From Sipunculus nudus (Eukaryota > Annelida > Sipuncula > Golfingiida > Sipunculidae), in assembly GCA_026874595.1 (NCBI GenBank), contig CM049313.1:24550008-24614007 (forward strand): DNA of 64,000 nucleotides. Reading direction: 5' to 3'. Position numbers and translations under genes: made by a program. The first letter of the stretch is position 1. Each line of letters begins with the position of its first letter. The notes beneath the pieces were generated by a model, which had not been told where the DNA came from, ran no database searches, and saw only the letters and a program-made list of their open reading frames with translations. This document shows, one piece after another, positions 11,368 through 23,224 of this stretch.

Positions 11368-12047
11368 TGTAAAGCACCGATTTTGAAATCCAAAGTGGCA
11401 GTCCATAGGTAAAAATATGCAATGTATTTTGTTATCATTAGAATCTTTGTCCCCCAAAACATTGGATTCCTTGCCGCCCCCCCCCCCCCCGAATCATACA
11501 TTTAGACACAAGAATCAAGTCAATAGCGCTATTATACCCAAAGGTAATCGCATATGTAGATTTTAAATGGCGGCCATTTTGAAATCCAACATGGCGGCTC
11601 AATGCTGAAAGATACACAATGCAGATTGTTATCATTGGATTCCTTGCCCCCCAAAACATACAGTTAGACACCAGAATCGAGTCTAAAGCAGCATTAGACC
11701 CCCTGATAATCAAAAATGAAGATTTCAAATGGCGGCCATTTTGAAATCCAATATGGCGGCTCAGTGGTAAAAAAATACGTAATGCAGATTGTTACCATTG
11801 GATTCCTTGCCCCCTAAAACCTACATTTAGGCACCAGAATCGAGTCAATAGCAATTTTAGATCCACAGATAAGCGCAAATGTAGATTTCAAATGGCGGCC
11901 ATTTTGAATTCCAATATGGCGGACATGAATAGAGAATTCCGAGTGGCTCAATATCTGAAAATGTTCGCCATATGTTAATGTACATTTGTGCCAAATTTGG
12001 TGCTTGTATCACAAAATGCACAATAGGTTAGCTATGCTGCCCCACTA
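11368..12047 (-). repeat. Right terminal inverted repeat with tandem subrepeats
   Basis: Inverted counterpart of 5181-5750. The ATGGCGGCC-containing block recurs near 11380, 11570, 11725 and 11890 (spacing about 155-185 bp), so this arm holds about one more subrepeat than the left arm. It ends at ...CCCCACTA followed by AAG. Confidence 0.85.
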
Positions 12048-12447
12048 AAGGAGACGACACACCTTTGTAATCTATATATTAATAGCGTGAGGCGATTTTT
12101 GTAATTTTCCGTATCTCCTCTGATACCACCGTACGGATTGCTGTGATTTTCGACATACATATGCTCCGGGCCTGTCCGAAGACATTCCACACACTTTTGT
12201 TTGCAATATTTGCATATTACGTGCATCATTAATAATTAAGATATTTGCCCTCCCGCGGGCGCCTCTATTCTTTGTGTCTCCGGGGCCCATCTGGGGTTTT
12301 CGTGCAAATTCGCGGTCACTGGCCGGAAATAATCCCCATTGGTGATCCCTTCTCAAAAGACAACCTCAGCGGACAGGGAGATCTCGCATGAGGAGAATGC
12401 TCAAAAGGGGGATCTTTGAAAGAATCATAATTACCCGAATGGTATTG
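12048..12447. other. Intergenic, no gene recognised
   Basis: Sequence between two transposons. Short ORFs cross it, but none resembles a known protein. Confidence 0.4.
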
Positions 12448-12873
12448 CAGGGGCGGATCCAGGATAGAGGGAGGGGAGAGGGCCGTAATCGTTTGCGGAT
12501 CCAGAAAATCGAGGGGGGGGGGACGCTAATATTTCGTTGGAGTTTGATGGTAATTATGTAAACTTAAGATTTATTTATGTATTTCAGTGTATGAATATAT
12601 ATATGTATATTAAATTTCATTTCTTAACTAGGTTATTTGCAGGTACACGAGGGAGGGTATGAGAGGGGATATCCCCCTTCCATATGGGGACATTTTTTCA
12701 ATTGTGGAGGACATTGAAGGTAATAAACTATGGTCAACTTAAATAAAAACTAATTGCTAATTAATAAAAAAAGAGAAACCTGAAGAATGAATCACCAAAT
12801 AAAATATATAAATAATATTGCAGCGCAATGGGGGAAGTGCCTGCCGCGGGTGTCCCCTCAGGATCCGTCACTG
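12448..12873. mobile_element. Short hAT-type non-autonomous element
   Basis: Begins CAGGGGCGGATCCAGG and ends with the near-complement ...CAGGATCCGTCACTG. Termini of this kind (CAG.G.CGGATCC) are common in hAT-derived MITEs. There is no coding region inside. The 8-bp flanks match poorly, so the duplication is not confirmed. Confidence 0.6.
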
Positions 12874-12896
12874 GTTATATATATCAAGCAATTGGA

Positions 12897-12898
<2 letters not shown>

Positions 12899-12951
<53 letters not shown>
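12899..12951. repeat. (TA)n microsatellite
   Basis: About 25 uninterrupted TA dinucleotides. The ORF reading through it (a YIYIYI tract) is an artefact. Confidence 0.95.
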
Positions 12952-12952
<1 letters not shown>

Positions 12953-14219
12953 GTGTGCCCCCTGCGCCCCCCCCCCTTTTTTTCGACTACGCTCATATAG
13001 TGAATGCATTGACTGTCTAACTGGAAAACATTGGCTCAGCATCAAACAGGAATGGTCTTTGGGGATGCGCGATTTTTAAAAAAATATACAGCCATTAAAT
13101 GTACTTCATACTATAATGCTTCCACGAATTTCTGCGCAACTGGATTGCCCGACCATGTGCGTGCTTAGTTTTTTGTGCGCTACTTTACTACCATGCAAGA
13201 TAACAGGTTATCACTGGCGGATTGACGGGCTCGGAGGGTTACTTTAAATAGCGATGTTCAATAAAATATGTCACATATCAAAATTCATCGGCCGATCTCT
13301 TGGATTCGCTAAAAATAGGTCTTATGACGGTAACATTGTACAACCGAGACATTAAACTATATGTGGAAGATTATTTGACATTGAGAACTAACTGCTCGCC
13401 CCTACTGTGCGTAGCACGGGAATTGCTAGTCTACATATGAACACGACCTTTGTTACCCGAGTCCAATGCCAACTAATAACACGCTACTTCCAAACCTGAC
13501 TCACAGCCTGATGTCACCGAAACTGGCAGTTCATCTGGCGTTTTACATTGTGTAAAATTCACAATAAAAAGAGAGATCAGCGTACTTTTTGTTAGAAAAG
13601 TATATATTGTTTATACGTATATACGTATACCATTGGATTGTACAAGATATCCATCAAGGAAACATAAATTAAATGAATAAGGTTTTTCTGATTTAACTAA
13701 ATGCGTGTAGTTGGATATACTTGTTCTAAACAAAGTTAACGGATTCAGTAAGTATCAGCATGTGTAAGTGAATGTGAAAAAATGCGTGGAGTGAAAGCTC
13801 TGTCATTTGTATATTAAAAAAAAATGAAAAAAATAAGATAACAAAAACCTACAAGAGTTAGATATAAAAAAAAATAGTTTTATTTAGGTGAGATTAGCCA
13901 TGCCAAGTGTATAAATATGGGTGTAGAACATGGTATGTTGTCGGTTGCCGTATTCAAGTGACAGACAAAGTTGCCTTTGGTTTAACGTGGAAAAGTACAG
14001 ATTGTGTGGTGTTTGATGGTGCACTTAACGTAATTTTTAATTATTATTATTATTATATATTTATTTAAAATATTTTAAAAGAAAAAAAGGTACGTAATTC
14101 AAACCCTACCTACCAGATAGGGTTCCCAGCCTGTTACGCTTCATAATATACACAGGCACATACATTAAGAAAAACTTTAGTAAAACCACAGTCTTCAGAT
14201 ATCCTGAACGAGAGATACT
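12952..14219. other. Intergenic, no gene recognised
   Basis: Noncoding-looking AT-rich sequence with A-tracts near 13818-13875. No exon, RNA gene or clear element ends were recognised. Confidence 0.4.
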
Positions 14220-14545
14220 GGTGCACCTCACAGCACCTCACTGGACACCCGCTGGCAGCACCTCACTGGACACCCGCTGGCAGTTCCTTACTCATCACCG
14301 GCTGACAGCGGCTCCTGGAAACTGGGCGGCAATATCTCTCGCAGTGATCTCTGGACACTGGACGGCCAAATATCTTGCAGCGCCTCTCTGATCAGTGGGC
14401 GGTAGCACCGCTCTAGACACCTCTCTGGTCACTGGGTGGCAGTACCTCTCGGGACCCCTTTCTGGTCACATGGTAGAAACACCTTTCTGGACATTGGGTG
14501 GCAGCACCTCGCATTTCTGGACACTGCAAGCTCCAAAGACCACCG
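14220..14545. repeat. Degenerate minisatellite, units of about 25-45 bp
   Basis: Repeated phrase GCAGCACCTC.CTGGACAC followed by a GG-rich end. Two successive copies near 14240-14290 are exact; the others diverge. The ORF across the right part (14395-14667) reflects the repeat. Confidence 0.8.
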
Positions 14546-16091
14546 TATGCACTACTTTAAATACCCTTCTACCCTGGAGGCTCATTTATATTCATCAAAC
14601 TAATACAAATTCTTGCCTGCTTTTTCTGCTATGGACCATCTATGTTCATGAGCACACTGATTTCTAAATACGCCGGGAACAAAACAGTCTTAACCCCAAA
14701 GTGATCGCTTTAACAAAATGCATAACTAGACCTGCAGCGCTCTCGGCAACCTTTCATTGTAAACCGCTATTGTTGTACAACACAACACTGTACGACGCGT
14801 CAATTCTCGCTCAACAAATACGAAGGAACAGCTCATCCAGTACAGATAACCCGAGAAATGAAAATAAAACAAAATGACACGATCCACGACAAGTGTATTT
14901 GTGACCCGCGTGAATCCTAATTCTTCCTGTCCTACTCATTATTTCTGCCCATGCCGAAGGACGTGGTCTTGCCTTTGAGTTGTGCACCATATGCTTCATA
15001 ATCTAGTTCTATTTCGCTGAGCTGTTCGTCTAGTTTTATTTGGTGGGGAAATATCTGAAATCAGGTGTATTCCTGACCATGTCTACACGTAATAATATGT
15101 ATGGGCATAAGTATAGCCACTCATACGCCGAAAATCATGTTATTGTTTAGGAAAATAAATATACAAATCAAGTAATACTATGGTAGAATTATAGGTTTCG
15201 TTTTACACCTAAATATTAGTATACATACCTCGGCCGAATGTCTGTTTGCCTATCTTATATAATTTCTTCAAATAAATACGTCAGTTGTTTAACGTATAAG
15301 CATGAGAAGCGCATACTTCTAATAAAAAAAAAATAATCAGGAAAAAAGAATTTTAAAGACTTCCTTAATAGTGAAGATTGTTTGCTAAAGCATGAGAGAG
15401 CGATAAATGGGTTTCGACTAGTATAAATCGGGTTCAGTGCATTTTTTTCTTCTACCATAAGGTATTATTCATTAAAATGTTCGTTCCATGAGAGATATAT
15501 ACGTTAACTGAGCCGGTATGTGTGATATACATTTGCTGAGTCAATGAAGGATATCTGCACAGCAGATAACAATATTAAGCTCCAAAAGGCCTTAGCACCG
15601 AATCGGCATCACATTTTTTGAATAAATGTTCTTTGATGTTAAATGTCCCCTAAAATATTGCGTCAGAGTCGGCTTTCCAATATCCACAAACCAAATAGGT
15701 TACATACAACAGCTACTGTACACACATTGCAAGGCATACAAAAACTGAAAATGTGCCTTGATACAAGATTGATAGTGTAATAACATTGTCAGGAAATTAG
15801 ATAGCTACAGCATTTGGTCAGGGTGATTCTTTAAATCAAGCTTTTAGAATATCATGTTAGTGATCTTATTAAGAAAACTCCAGTTATACACTGACGTTTA
15901 TTCAATGCAAGATACAGGTGAATGATTTGTACTTACTCTTAAACGCTTAGTTAATGGGGGAAAACACGTGACTAGCAAGCCAGGACCAATACCAACCACC
16001 GCGTTGATTGTAGCTAGTGACGCTCAATATTTATATCACATGAATAAAGCGTATATGTTTGTCAGACTAGAGATTGTCCTATTCAAAAATA

Positions 16092-16094
<3 letters not shown>
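14546..16094. other. Intergenic, no gene recognised
   Basis: No supported gene. A TA microsatellite follows at 16096-16131. Confidence 0.4.

Positions 16095-16095
<1 letters not shown>

Positions 16096-16131
<36 letters not shown>
16096..16131. repeat. (TA)n microsatellite
   Basis: About 18 TA repeats. Confidence 0.95.
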
Positions 16132-16135
<4 letters not shown>

Positions 16136-16163
16136 CATAAATTCATATATATTTTGGTAATGC

Positions 16164-16790
16164 TTAAGCCTGTATCTCACTGGGCTGCGACAGCTTTGCG
16201 ACATATTGCGAATTTATTCGCAAGAGAGTCTCAAAAGTGTCTTAAAACATTCGCGGCGGTTCTCAATTTCCTCGGGTGATTCGCAAAGTGTCGCCAACTT
16301 GTCGCCCAAATTTTGAACATGTTCTAAAAATTCGCAAAACATAATTACTCGCAAAATAGTCGCAGAGGCGTCGCTTGTGTCTCAAACCCGTCTCAAACAT
16401 GTCTCAAACTATTCTCAAGTAAGTTTCTGCGAGTCAGGAATTGCGAGAACTGCGAGACAACTTTGAGAGGGGTTTGCGACCTATATGCAACTAGATTGCG
16501 AATATTTGAAGATAAAAATGAGAATGTGACATTCTGGTCGCGAATTGTCGTGCGAATATTTCACAAATGTCGTGCGAATGTCGTGTGAATATCGCACGAC
16601 ATTCGCACGACGGGTTTACGAATTCCAGCCGAATTTTGGGCCAAACACTCGTACGATGTTCGCAAACATGTCGTAGATACGAGTCAGTGTGATTGCAAGT
16701 GAAAATTGTGGCTAATTCGCGTATTTTCTCGCAATTGTCGTGTCTCTAACGAGTCGCAAGCTGTCGCATCCCAGTGTGATACTACCTTTA
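16164..16790. mobile_element. Inverted-repeat element rich in GCGA/TCGC words
   Basis: The left end GTATCTCACTGGGCTGCGAC pairs with the right end, which reads GTATCACACTGGGATGCGAC on the other strand. The interior is saturated with TTGCGA, TCGCA, GTGCGAAT and their complements, including a long near-palindrome around 16540-16610. It has no coding capacity. This is a non-autonomous DNA transposon of unknown superfamily. Confidence 0.75.
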
Positions 16791-16949
16791 GTGTTTTAAC
16801 ATACCTCTAAAACAATTATGTATAGGAATTACTTTATGTCTCTAGCGATCACACATGTTATGAATCTTATTAATTCTCTCGATTATTATCATCATCTTAT
16901 CTGGTCAAAGAAATATTGACCGGTTAGATTTGATGTATTTTCTGTTTTT

Positions 16950-17815
16950 AGGGCCCTGCTTGACAAGCGGTGCCCTATAGTGATCACCGTGTCAGTCCAT
17001 CCTTCCGTACATCCGTCCTTCCGTAAGTGACACTTTATTTCGCGCGCGATAACTCAACGACAACCTAATGCAGCTTTCCCAAATTCACAAGGATGATTGG
17101 TACCCATAAGGGCTTCAGATCTATTGAATTATAGACCTGTCGGAATTCCAATATGGCCGCCACAGCCAAATCGCTGATTTTTTTTTGCACGCGATAATTA
17201 AAAAAAGACACTGCAGCTTTCCCAAATTTACTGGGATGATTGGTACCTATGAGGGTTCCAGACCTATTGAATTACAGACCTGTCGGAATTCCAACATGGC
17301 CGCCACAGCCAAATCGCTGATTTTCTTTCGCGCGCGATAACTCAACAACAACCTACTGCAGCTTTCCCAAATTCACAGGGATCATTGGTACCTATGAGGG
17401 TTGCAGACCTATTGAATTACAGACCTGTTAAAATTCCAATATGGCTGCCACAGCCCGATCGCTGATTTCTTTTTGCGCGAGATAACTCAACAACAACACA
17501 CTGCAGCTTTCCCAATTTCACAGGGATCATTGGTGACTATTAGGGTTGCAGACCTATTGAATTACAGACTTGCTCATAATCAAATATGGCCAACAGACTA
17601 CATTCAGTGAATTTCTATTGCACACATTATTTCAGACAGATCTTCTTTAATATCATTTGATCAAGTAGCATTTTATTCGCTCATGCATATGGATAAAAAA
17701 CTGTTTCTGTTTGTCATATTTTTGAAATTTATCTTAATTTTTCACCAACATGTAAATTAGTTCAGCACTACAGAAATGCGGGGCCCTCTGAGGACCATTG
17801 TCCGACCACATCTAG
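16950..17815. repeat. Repeat element with four tandem units of about 120-145 bp
   Basis: GGGCCCT occurs at both margins (16951 and 17781). After a GTCAGTCCATCCTTCCGT leader, four units follow (about 17035-17590). Each has a GCGCG.GATAA start, CTGCAGCTTTCCCAAATT, GATTGGTACC-like text, ACCTATTGAATTA, and CCAATATGGCCGCC. The layout of a fixed leader plus tandem core resembles the bivalve pearl/Helentron-like type (inference). Its right edge lies 65 bp beyond the SLC22 stop codon. Confidence 0.7.
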
Positions 17816-17879
17816 TTTTTACTGTAATTGATTAAAGGCTTTATACATTTTAATTGTCAGTTTCCTCTTTGTTCATTGC

Positions 17880-20800
17880 CTAGTGTCTTCCTGTATACCA
17901 TTCACGAATGTCCTGTCTGGTTATCGGAATAGGGCGCTTATTTGTTTCGGGTAGAAGGATAACAAGAAGGCATGCGCATCCAGCGCAGACGGCAAATATC
18001 CCACCTGGTAGCCACTTTTTAATCCTGCCCTGTGAAATTTCAAGGCATTTAACAAATTACAAAACAACGTGCAATAATAACACTGTAAACCAAATGATGG
18101 TAAAGAACCAAGTAAGTAGAACAAATTGTTTACTTATTTCAATTATATGAATTGATTTTTGTCGGTTTTTCCAGATATTGTATACAGTTTATATCCTTTA
18201 TGCATTATTTAGCTTTTATTTAATTTTATAATAAATAGATATAAAATTATATGTACCTCCTGATTTACATGTGGGTCAACAAGGTTTTTTTTTTATTATT
18301 AAATTAATGCTAGATCGCCGTTAAAATCTTAGTGATGACAAAAATTTACCAACAATCCCATGAACGGTGAAACCGTACCGCCAATCAACCCCAGAACGTT
18401 TACAAATCCAAGCGCTGTCCCCCTAGTTTGTAAAATAATGGAAAAAAAACCAAATTGTTTATATCATAAAGGTAAATATTTCAGTGGAAAATATTTCTCA
18501 AATATGATAAATTGCACATTAATATACCTATAATTATCCTGTAATGATATTTTGTATTGGTTTATGTCAAACATTGTAAAATGTGTAACCCACCTTAAGT
18601 TAGTTGGAAACAGCTCTGGAGTAAATACAACAATAGTACCGAAGGATCCAGTAATAGCAAATTTACCAACAAGAGCCAGCGTGAGAGATAACGGTGCAAG
18701 ATCAATGCCCTCGCCTTCAAATAAAGAGTGGAGCTGTTAGAACTTATGACACCGTCATATTGATATTAAACCTGACCCATCCTGGTTATGAGGGAAAATT
18801 TATATTCTTATTGCGAATATCAAATTTCAGATATCAGTTGTCAAGAGTTATACAAATATGGTTTATCAAAATTGATAACTAATATTACAATTTTGCGATG
18901 GCCGATAACTTCCCCTTTCGCCTCCACCCAAATATGCCCCGTCTTTTAGGAACTACGTTGATCTAAACATATGCTACGTGGCATATTGAGGTTTTAATAG
19001 TGAACTGCTCACTTGTTTTTGACGGCACGATCTCCCGTATTATCAACGTAATACTCGTCACCAGGAGGAAAATAATCAACAGCATTCTCCTCCCTAACCT
19101 GTGTAATGGAAAGTATATTCATAGTATAATCAATATCATATTGTATAAGTTTGACGAATCTTATTTTCCATTATACGCTTCTATGAAGAATGAACATTGA
19201 TACATAAATAGGGAACTGGTAACATAAGCTCAGCTAATTGTAACAAATTTACCTACTTGAATCTTGGGTTGGGACTTTTTCTATCTTGCTGGTCTTAAGA
19301 TTCTTTTAAAATTGGAACAGGCTTTCCTGCATTGTGCTGTGACTTACTAGAACTGGTCAGACCTGTAATAGCCTATTTTTTGTGTTAAAGAAGTATATTT
19401 CAAAACATCTTTTTGTAATCAGATGCACCCTCATACACACATTTATACATATACTAACAGCTAGTCAGTCTTTACAAACCGGTGTGTAGGTAGATGGGCG
19501 TTGATGATGCCCTTTGATAGAGGTGAAATTCAGTGATAATAATGAGAAAGGAGTACGAGTGTTTCCCATCCTGAAGGGTAATAGGGGAGGAACCTGATCA
19601 GTAGAAGGTTCTTTACGTCTGAGATAGTTTAAGCATGGAACCTTAGCCAAAAACATACACATACACATATATGTATGTGTGTGTAATCCTTTATGAAATA
19701 ACATGTATTATCAATTATATACATATTTATATATATAATAAATACTTATCTAATAACAAAGCATATATATTCACGTGTTATTCTATTTACCTATCGACTG
19801 CCACTGTTGCAAGGAGGTAAGCCGGGATCTCCACTAGACTCATTAGGAAAAAGCTCAGGTATATGTTCTGAGAGAGAGCGGGAAGGTTATACATCAAGCC
19901 GTAGTATACAAGCTGATTCACCAACCTTCAAGGAAAGATACAAGTCCAACATTCAGCATTCGGTAGAATAAGGGACGATGTAAATTATTTGAATACTTAA
20001 AAGTGACTTGCTGAAACATAAAGATATAAAAGATTCATCCGGTCATGTAAAATCTGATAGAATAATTATCCATTCCAGAAATTCTGTTGAGGCAAATTCA
20101 TTACTGAACAATACTTGAAGTCCTTCTTTTAAAACTTTTTTTTCACACATTTTCAATTGTAACATCGTGATAATTCCTTAATTTTTATTATATATTTTAT
20201 TTTCATAAAATACATTTAACAGTTCCGACAGCGTTATCGTATGTCCCTTATTTAATTGTTGAATATGTTAATAGGTCATTTTATATAGCACTCCAATGGT
20301 TATAATTATAATTGGAAGTTCTAATTATTTTGTGGTAAACCGTTAAAATACCATGTTACGGGGTGACATAAAAAAACGGACTGAACTGTCTCGCTAGTGA
20401 AGCTTGCTATGCTAGCGAAGCGGTTGGTACGCCGGACTTGTGCGCCACCGTTATGGGTTCGAATCCCGGATCGGCCCAGTATATTTTCCCCTGCTTTTTA
20501 TTTGTCTTTTTAACAACCATGTTACAGTATTATGTAATGGTTTCATCAATAAGTCATTTAACTGACTTACCACAATACCGACGTGATTAGTGTGTGCCTC
20601 ATGACTTTACTGCCCTTAAATAAATCCAGAAACTTAATTGCACGAAGCCTGCTTCTCAAAACGGAAGTTGCCTTTGCTTTCGTCCGGTTTTCCTCCATTA
20701 GTTCAATCTGATGCGCACTTTCAGCAGATGACAAGATAATCGGAACACCGAGTGGGATCTTAAATTGGATTTTGGAATTTCAAATCAGATTATTTGAATC

Positions 20801-22294
20801 AAGTGTATGAATAATTTATAATCTTTCCTGTTAATAAGAAAAAATACTAACATATACCCTGCCATTTTACTAGAAATGTCCAAATCACAAGATATATACA
20901 TCTTTATGTGCAAGAGGTATAATGAAACCTTCAAATTGACTTAAATGTCAATATACATTGTATTTTCATATTTATATATGTGCATATATACGCGAGCGTG
21001 TATTTACCATATTAAGGAAACTGTTTCTTTGTTATAAAGATTCAATGAAATAGAATTTATAAGTATGTGTATTTACCTTATTTTTCCTCGCAAGAAGGTT
21101 CAACACATCCTCTGCTTCTTTATTTCTCTTATTTGCAACCAACCAGATGGGGGATTCGGGCAAGAAACTATTAAAAAAGACCTGGATTATGTTTTCTATG
21201 ATGGTAATGAAGTTCGGATTTATTTAATGTAATACGACTATTTTACATCATAGACTTACTGTATGTACAGAAGAAATATAAATGGGATGGCATTGAGTAC
21301 TCCGTAGAAGTAGCGCCATGGTCTAATGAAGTATGCGAGTAATGCCAAAAGCATACAACAAAAAACCCATTGGACTTCCACCAGCATACTGACAAACCCT
21401 CGAAGTCTCGTTGCGTAAAGTTCAGAGATTAATGATCGACTTGCGTGTTCTATTGTCTAAAAAAAAGTCATATAATTATTTATTTTAAATATTTTTTATT
21501 ATAACCTTTGAAATACTATTCATTAATTAACCTATTGATCTAATTACATTCAGCTTGTGCAATTGCTTTATTTTCATTTATAGCGTTTAATATCATAATG
21601 TTGAAATGGCATACTCTCATAAAGCAATGTTCTTAATTACTAACTATTAGGATTTAGTATTTCCAATAAACGTAAATTATTTTGCGATCCAAAAATATTT
21701 AATGAAAACTCTTGGCTAAACAGGCAATAGAAAAACCTACATCTTGAATGTTTATATCATTGTAATTTTTGTTTACCAACCAATAATAAGACTCCAACAC
21801 ATAAACGCAAAACGAGGAACATGACATAACTTGTCGAGAACGCGGACAGGACACTTAGAGCAGCAAATGCAACCACAAGTCCAATATGTGTTCGTTTTCT
21901 CCCGAAATGATCAACGAGCATTGGACAGAACAACTCGCCCACGATGGCAACGGCTCTTCCTGCCGACACAGAGAGACTGACCAGATAATCTCCCCCACAC
22001 ACCAAATCCCACTGAAAATAAGGATATCAGGAAAATGATTTGGCAAATTGATGTAGACAATCTATATGTTAAATTGCATGAGACAGCATGTCCAAAGAGG
22101 GGATGGCATAACCTCTTTGTTTCGGCGGTAGACGACCAAGGCAAAGCCTGTCAAACAAACTGAATAAATAACGAAAGTACCTCAGATTTACTCTGATATC
22201 TTAACCCGCTTCCCGTGTATGTAAATTCATAAGAACTTTAAATCATTATTATATTTGAGTGACTCTCATCCGCGTAAAACGAAGCGTACAACTA

Positions 22295-22344
<50 letters not shown>

Positions 22345-23224
22345 TAAAAAACGGCTTTCGCACATCCACATTGTAAAATGTGCATACTAAGTTGATGCGT
22401 TAGTGACGTTAGTGTGTGATGCAGTGTAAACCCACTTCAGTTACGATGGACTCGCCAGGATTCTGTTGATAATTCCAACCCCTTGTACACGGCAACGTGT
22501 AATTGTGTGTCTGATTATGCACGTTTATAACACAGGTACCAGGTATGTACATTTCATCAGCTAGTGAAGAATTGTCCAGCTTACACTCATACTTCGGTTC
22601 CAGACCTTAAATAAAATATTTATAAAGAGAGAAAGATGATGAAAAAAGAGCACGTTTTGCAGATAACATAGAATTAATGTAGAAATATAATAACAAAATG
22701 AATGAAAATGTCATCAGTACATCCGCCATTAAAAATAATATTTTAAATAATATGAATATTTTAAATTTATGTTTGATATGAACGTAATACCATTTTGAAC
22801 AAAGTTTAAAGAAGGTTGCCGGTGATGTAAGCTTGAAGCTTGTAATAATCATGGCATGAATTGACATTACATTTTTACTTTTATTTTGGTCTATGCTTTA
22901 CTTGCTTCTCACATTTCCATTGTTAGAAAAAAAAAGAGTTTTTAAGGTTGATCTACAAAAATAAATAAAATCATAGTAAAATGTCCTCATATGTTGGCAC
23001 TACCCCTGTGAACACTAGGCTCATTAAAATGTTAAAAGTAAAAGTCATTGAAATGAGATAAACCCGAATAAAATGAACCACCATCAATGAGTCTCACCTA
23101 TAAATATTATGCCAAAGAAGTTGCTTACTAACGGTAAAAAACCGCTAACTCCGAGTGACATGAGGATTGCGAAACTCCATGGCGTCACTGTACCAACTTT
23201 AGATAAGGCTTCATGTACATCCAT
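17880..23224 (-). CDS. SLC22-family organic ion/solute transporter, 11 coding exons, 521 aa
   Basis: Exons (minus strand): 23098-23224, 22436-22605, 21777-22011, 21260-21449, 21077-21167, 20571-20758, 19791-19925, 19013-19098, 18594-18714, 18350-18422, 17880-18029. All introns are GT-AG and all phases agree, giving 1,566 nt including the stop. Start ATG 23224 has a good ACCATGG context. The protein is a 12-helix major-facilitator carrier of the plasma membrane. It starts MDVHEAL, has a large cysteine-rich first loop (residues 43-99, possible N-glycosylation at N54, N73 and N77) ending SIVTE|WDLVC, motif A as D133HFGRK, then ELYATRLRG, FLPESPIWL near 242-250, LVNQLVYYGLMYN, LALVGKFAITGSF, ELFPTNLRG and LPET at 498-501 near the C terminus. 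Length and exon layout fit SLC22. The substrate cannot be told. A SINE lies in intron 6 and a TA tract in intron 2. An ATTAAA on the minus strand (17848-17853) could be the poly(A) signal. Confidence 0.93.
20360..20515 (+). mobile_element. tRNA-derived SINE with 10-bp target duplication
   Basis: ACCATGTTAC at 20350-20359 recurs exactly at 20516-20525. Between the copies is a tRNA-like RNA polymerase III promoter: an A-box-like TAGCGAAGCGGTTGG and a B box GGTTCGAATCC near 20458-20468. The acceptor ends do not pair, so it is not a working tRNA gene. It sits in intron 6 of the SLC22 gene, on the opposite strand. Confidence 0.75.
22299..22341. repeat. (TA)n microsatellite
   Basis: About 21 TA repeats inside intron 2 of the SLC22 gene. 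Confidence 0.95.

Larger units (their letters stand above)
5181..12047 (-). mobile_element. Academ-like (AcademX-type) DNA transposon, nearly complete but inactivated
   Basis: The ends are inverted: TAGTGGGGC begins at 5181 and its complement ends at 12047. Both are flanked by AAG, giving a 3-bp target duplication. The inverted homology extends inward for about 570 bp on the left and 680 bp on the right. Between the arms lies one large minus-strand gene (6326-10926) with zinc modules, a DDE-like core, an XPG/FEN1-like nuclease and a CXC tail. As recalled from Repbase descriptions, Academ elements have 3-4-bp duplications and encode a transposase joined to a zinc finger and an XPG nuclease, which is the basis for the name. 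A small inverted-repeat element is nested at 11055-11285. The superfamily name is inference; the transposon itself is directly visible. Confidence 0.78.

Noticed and set aside
20405-20480. A functional tRNA gene
   Set aside because: A and B boxes are present but the acceptor ends do not pair and the T stem is imperfect; the 10-bp duplications point to a SINE.
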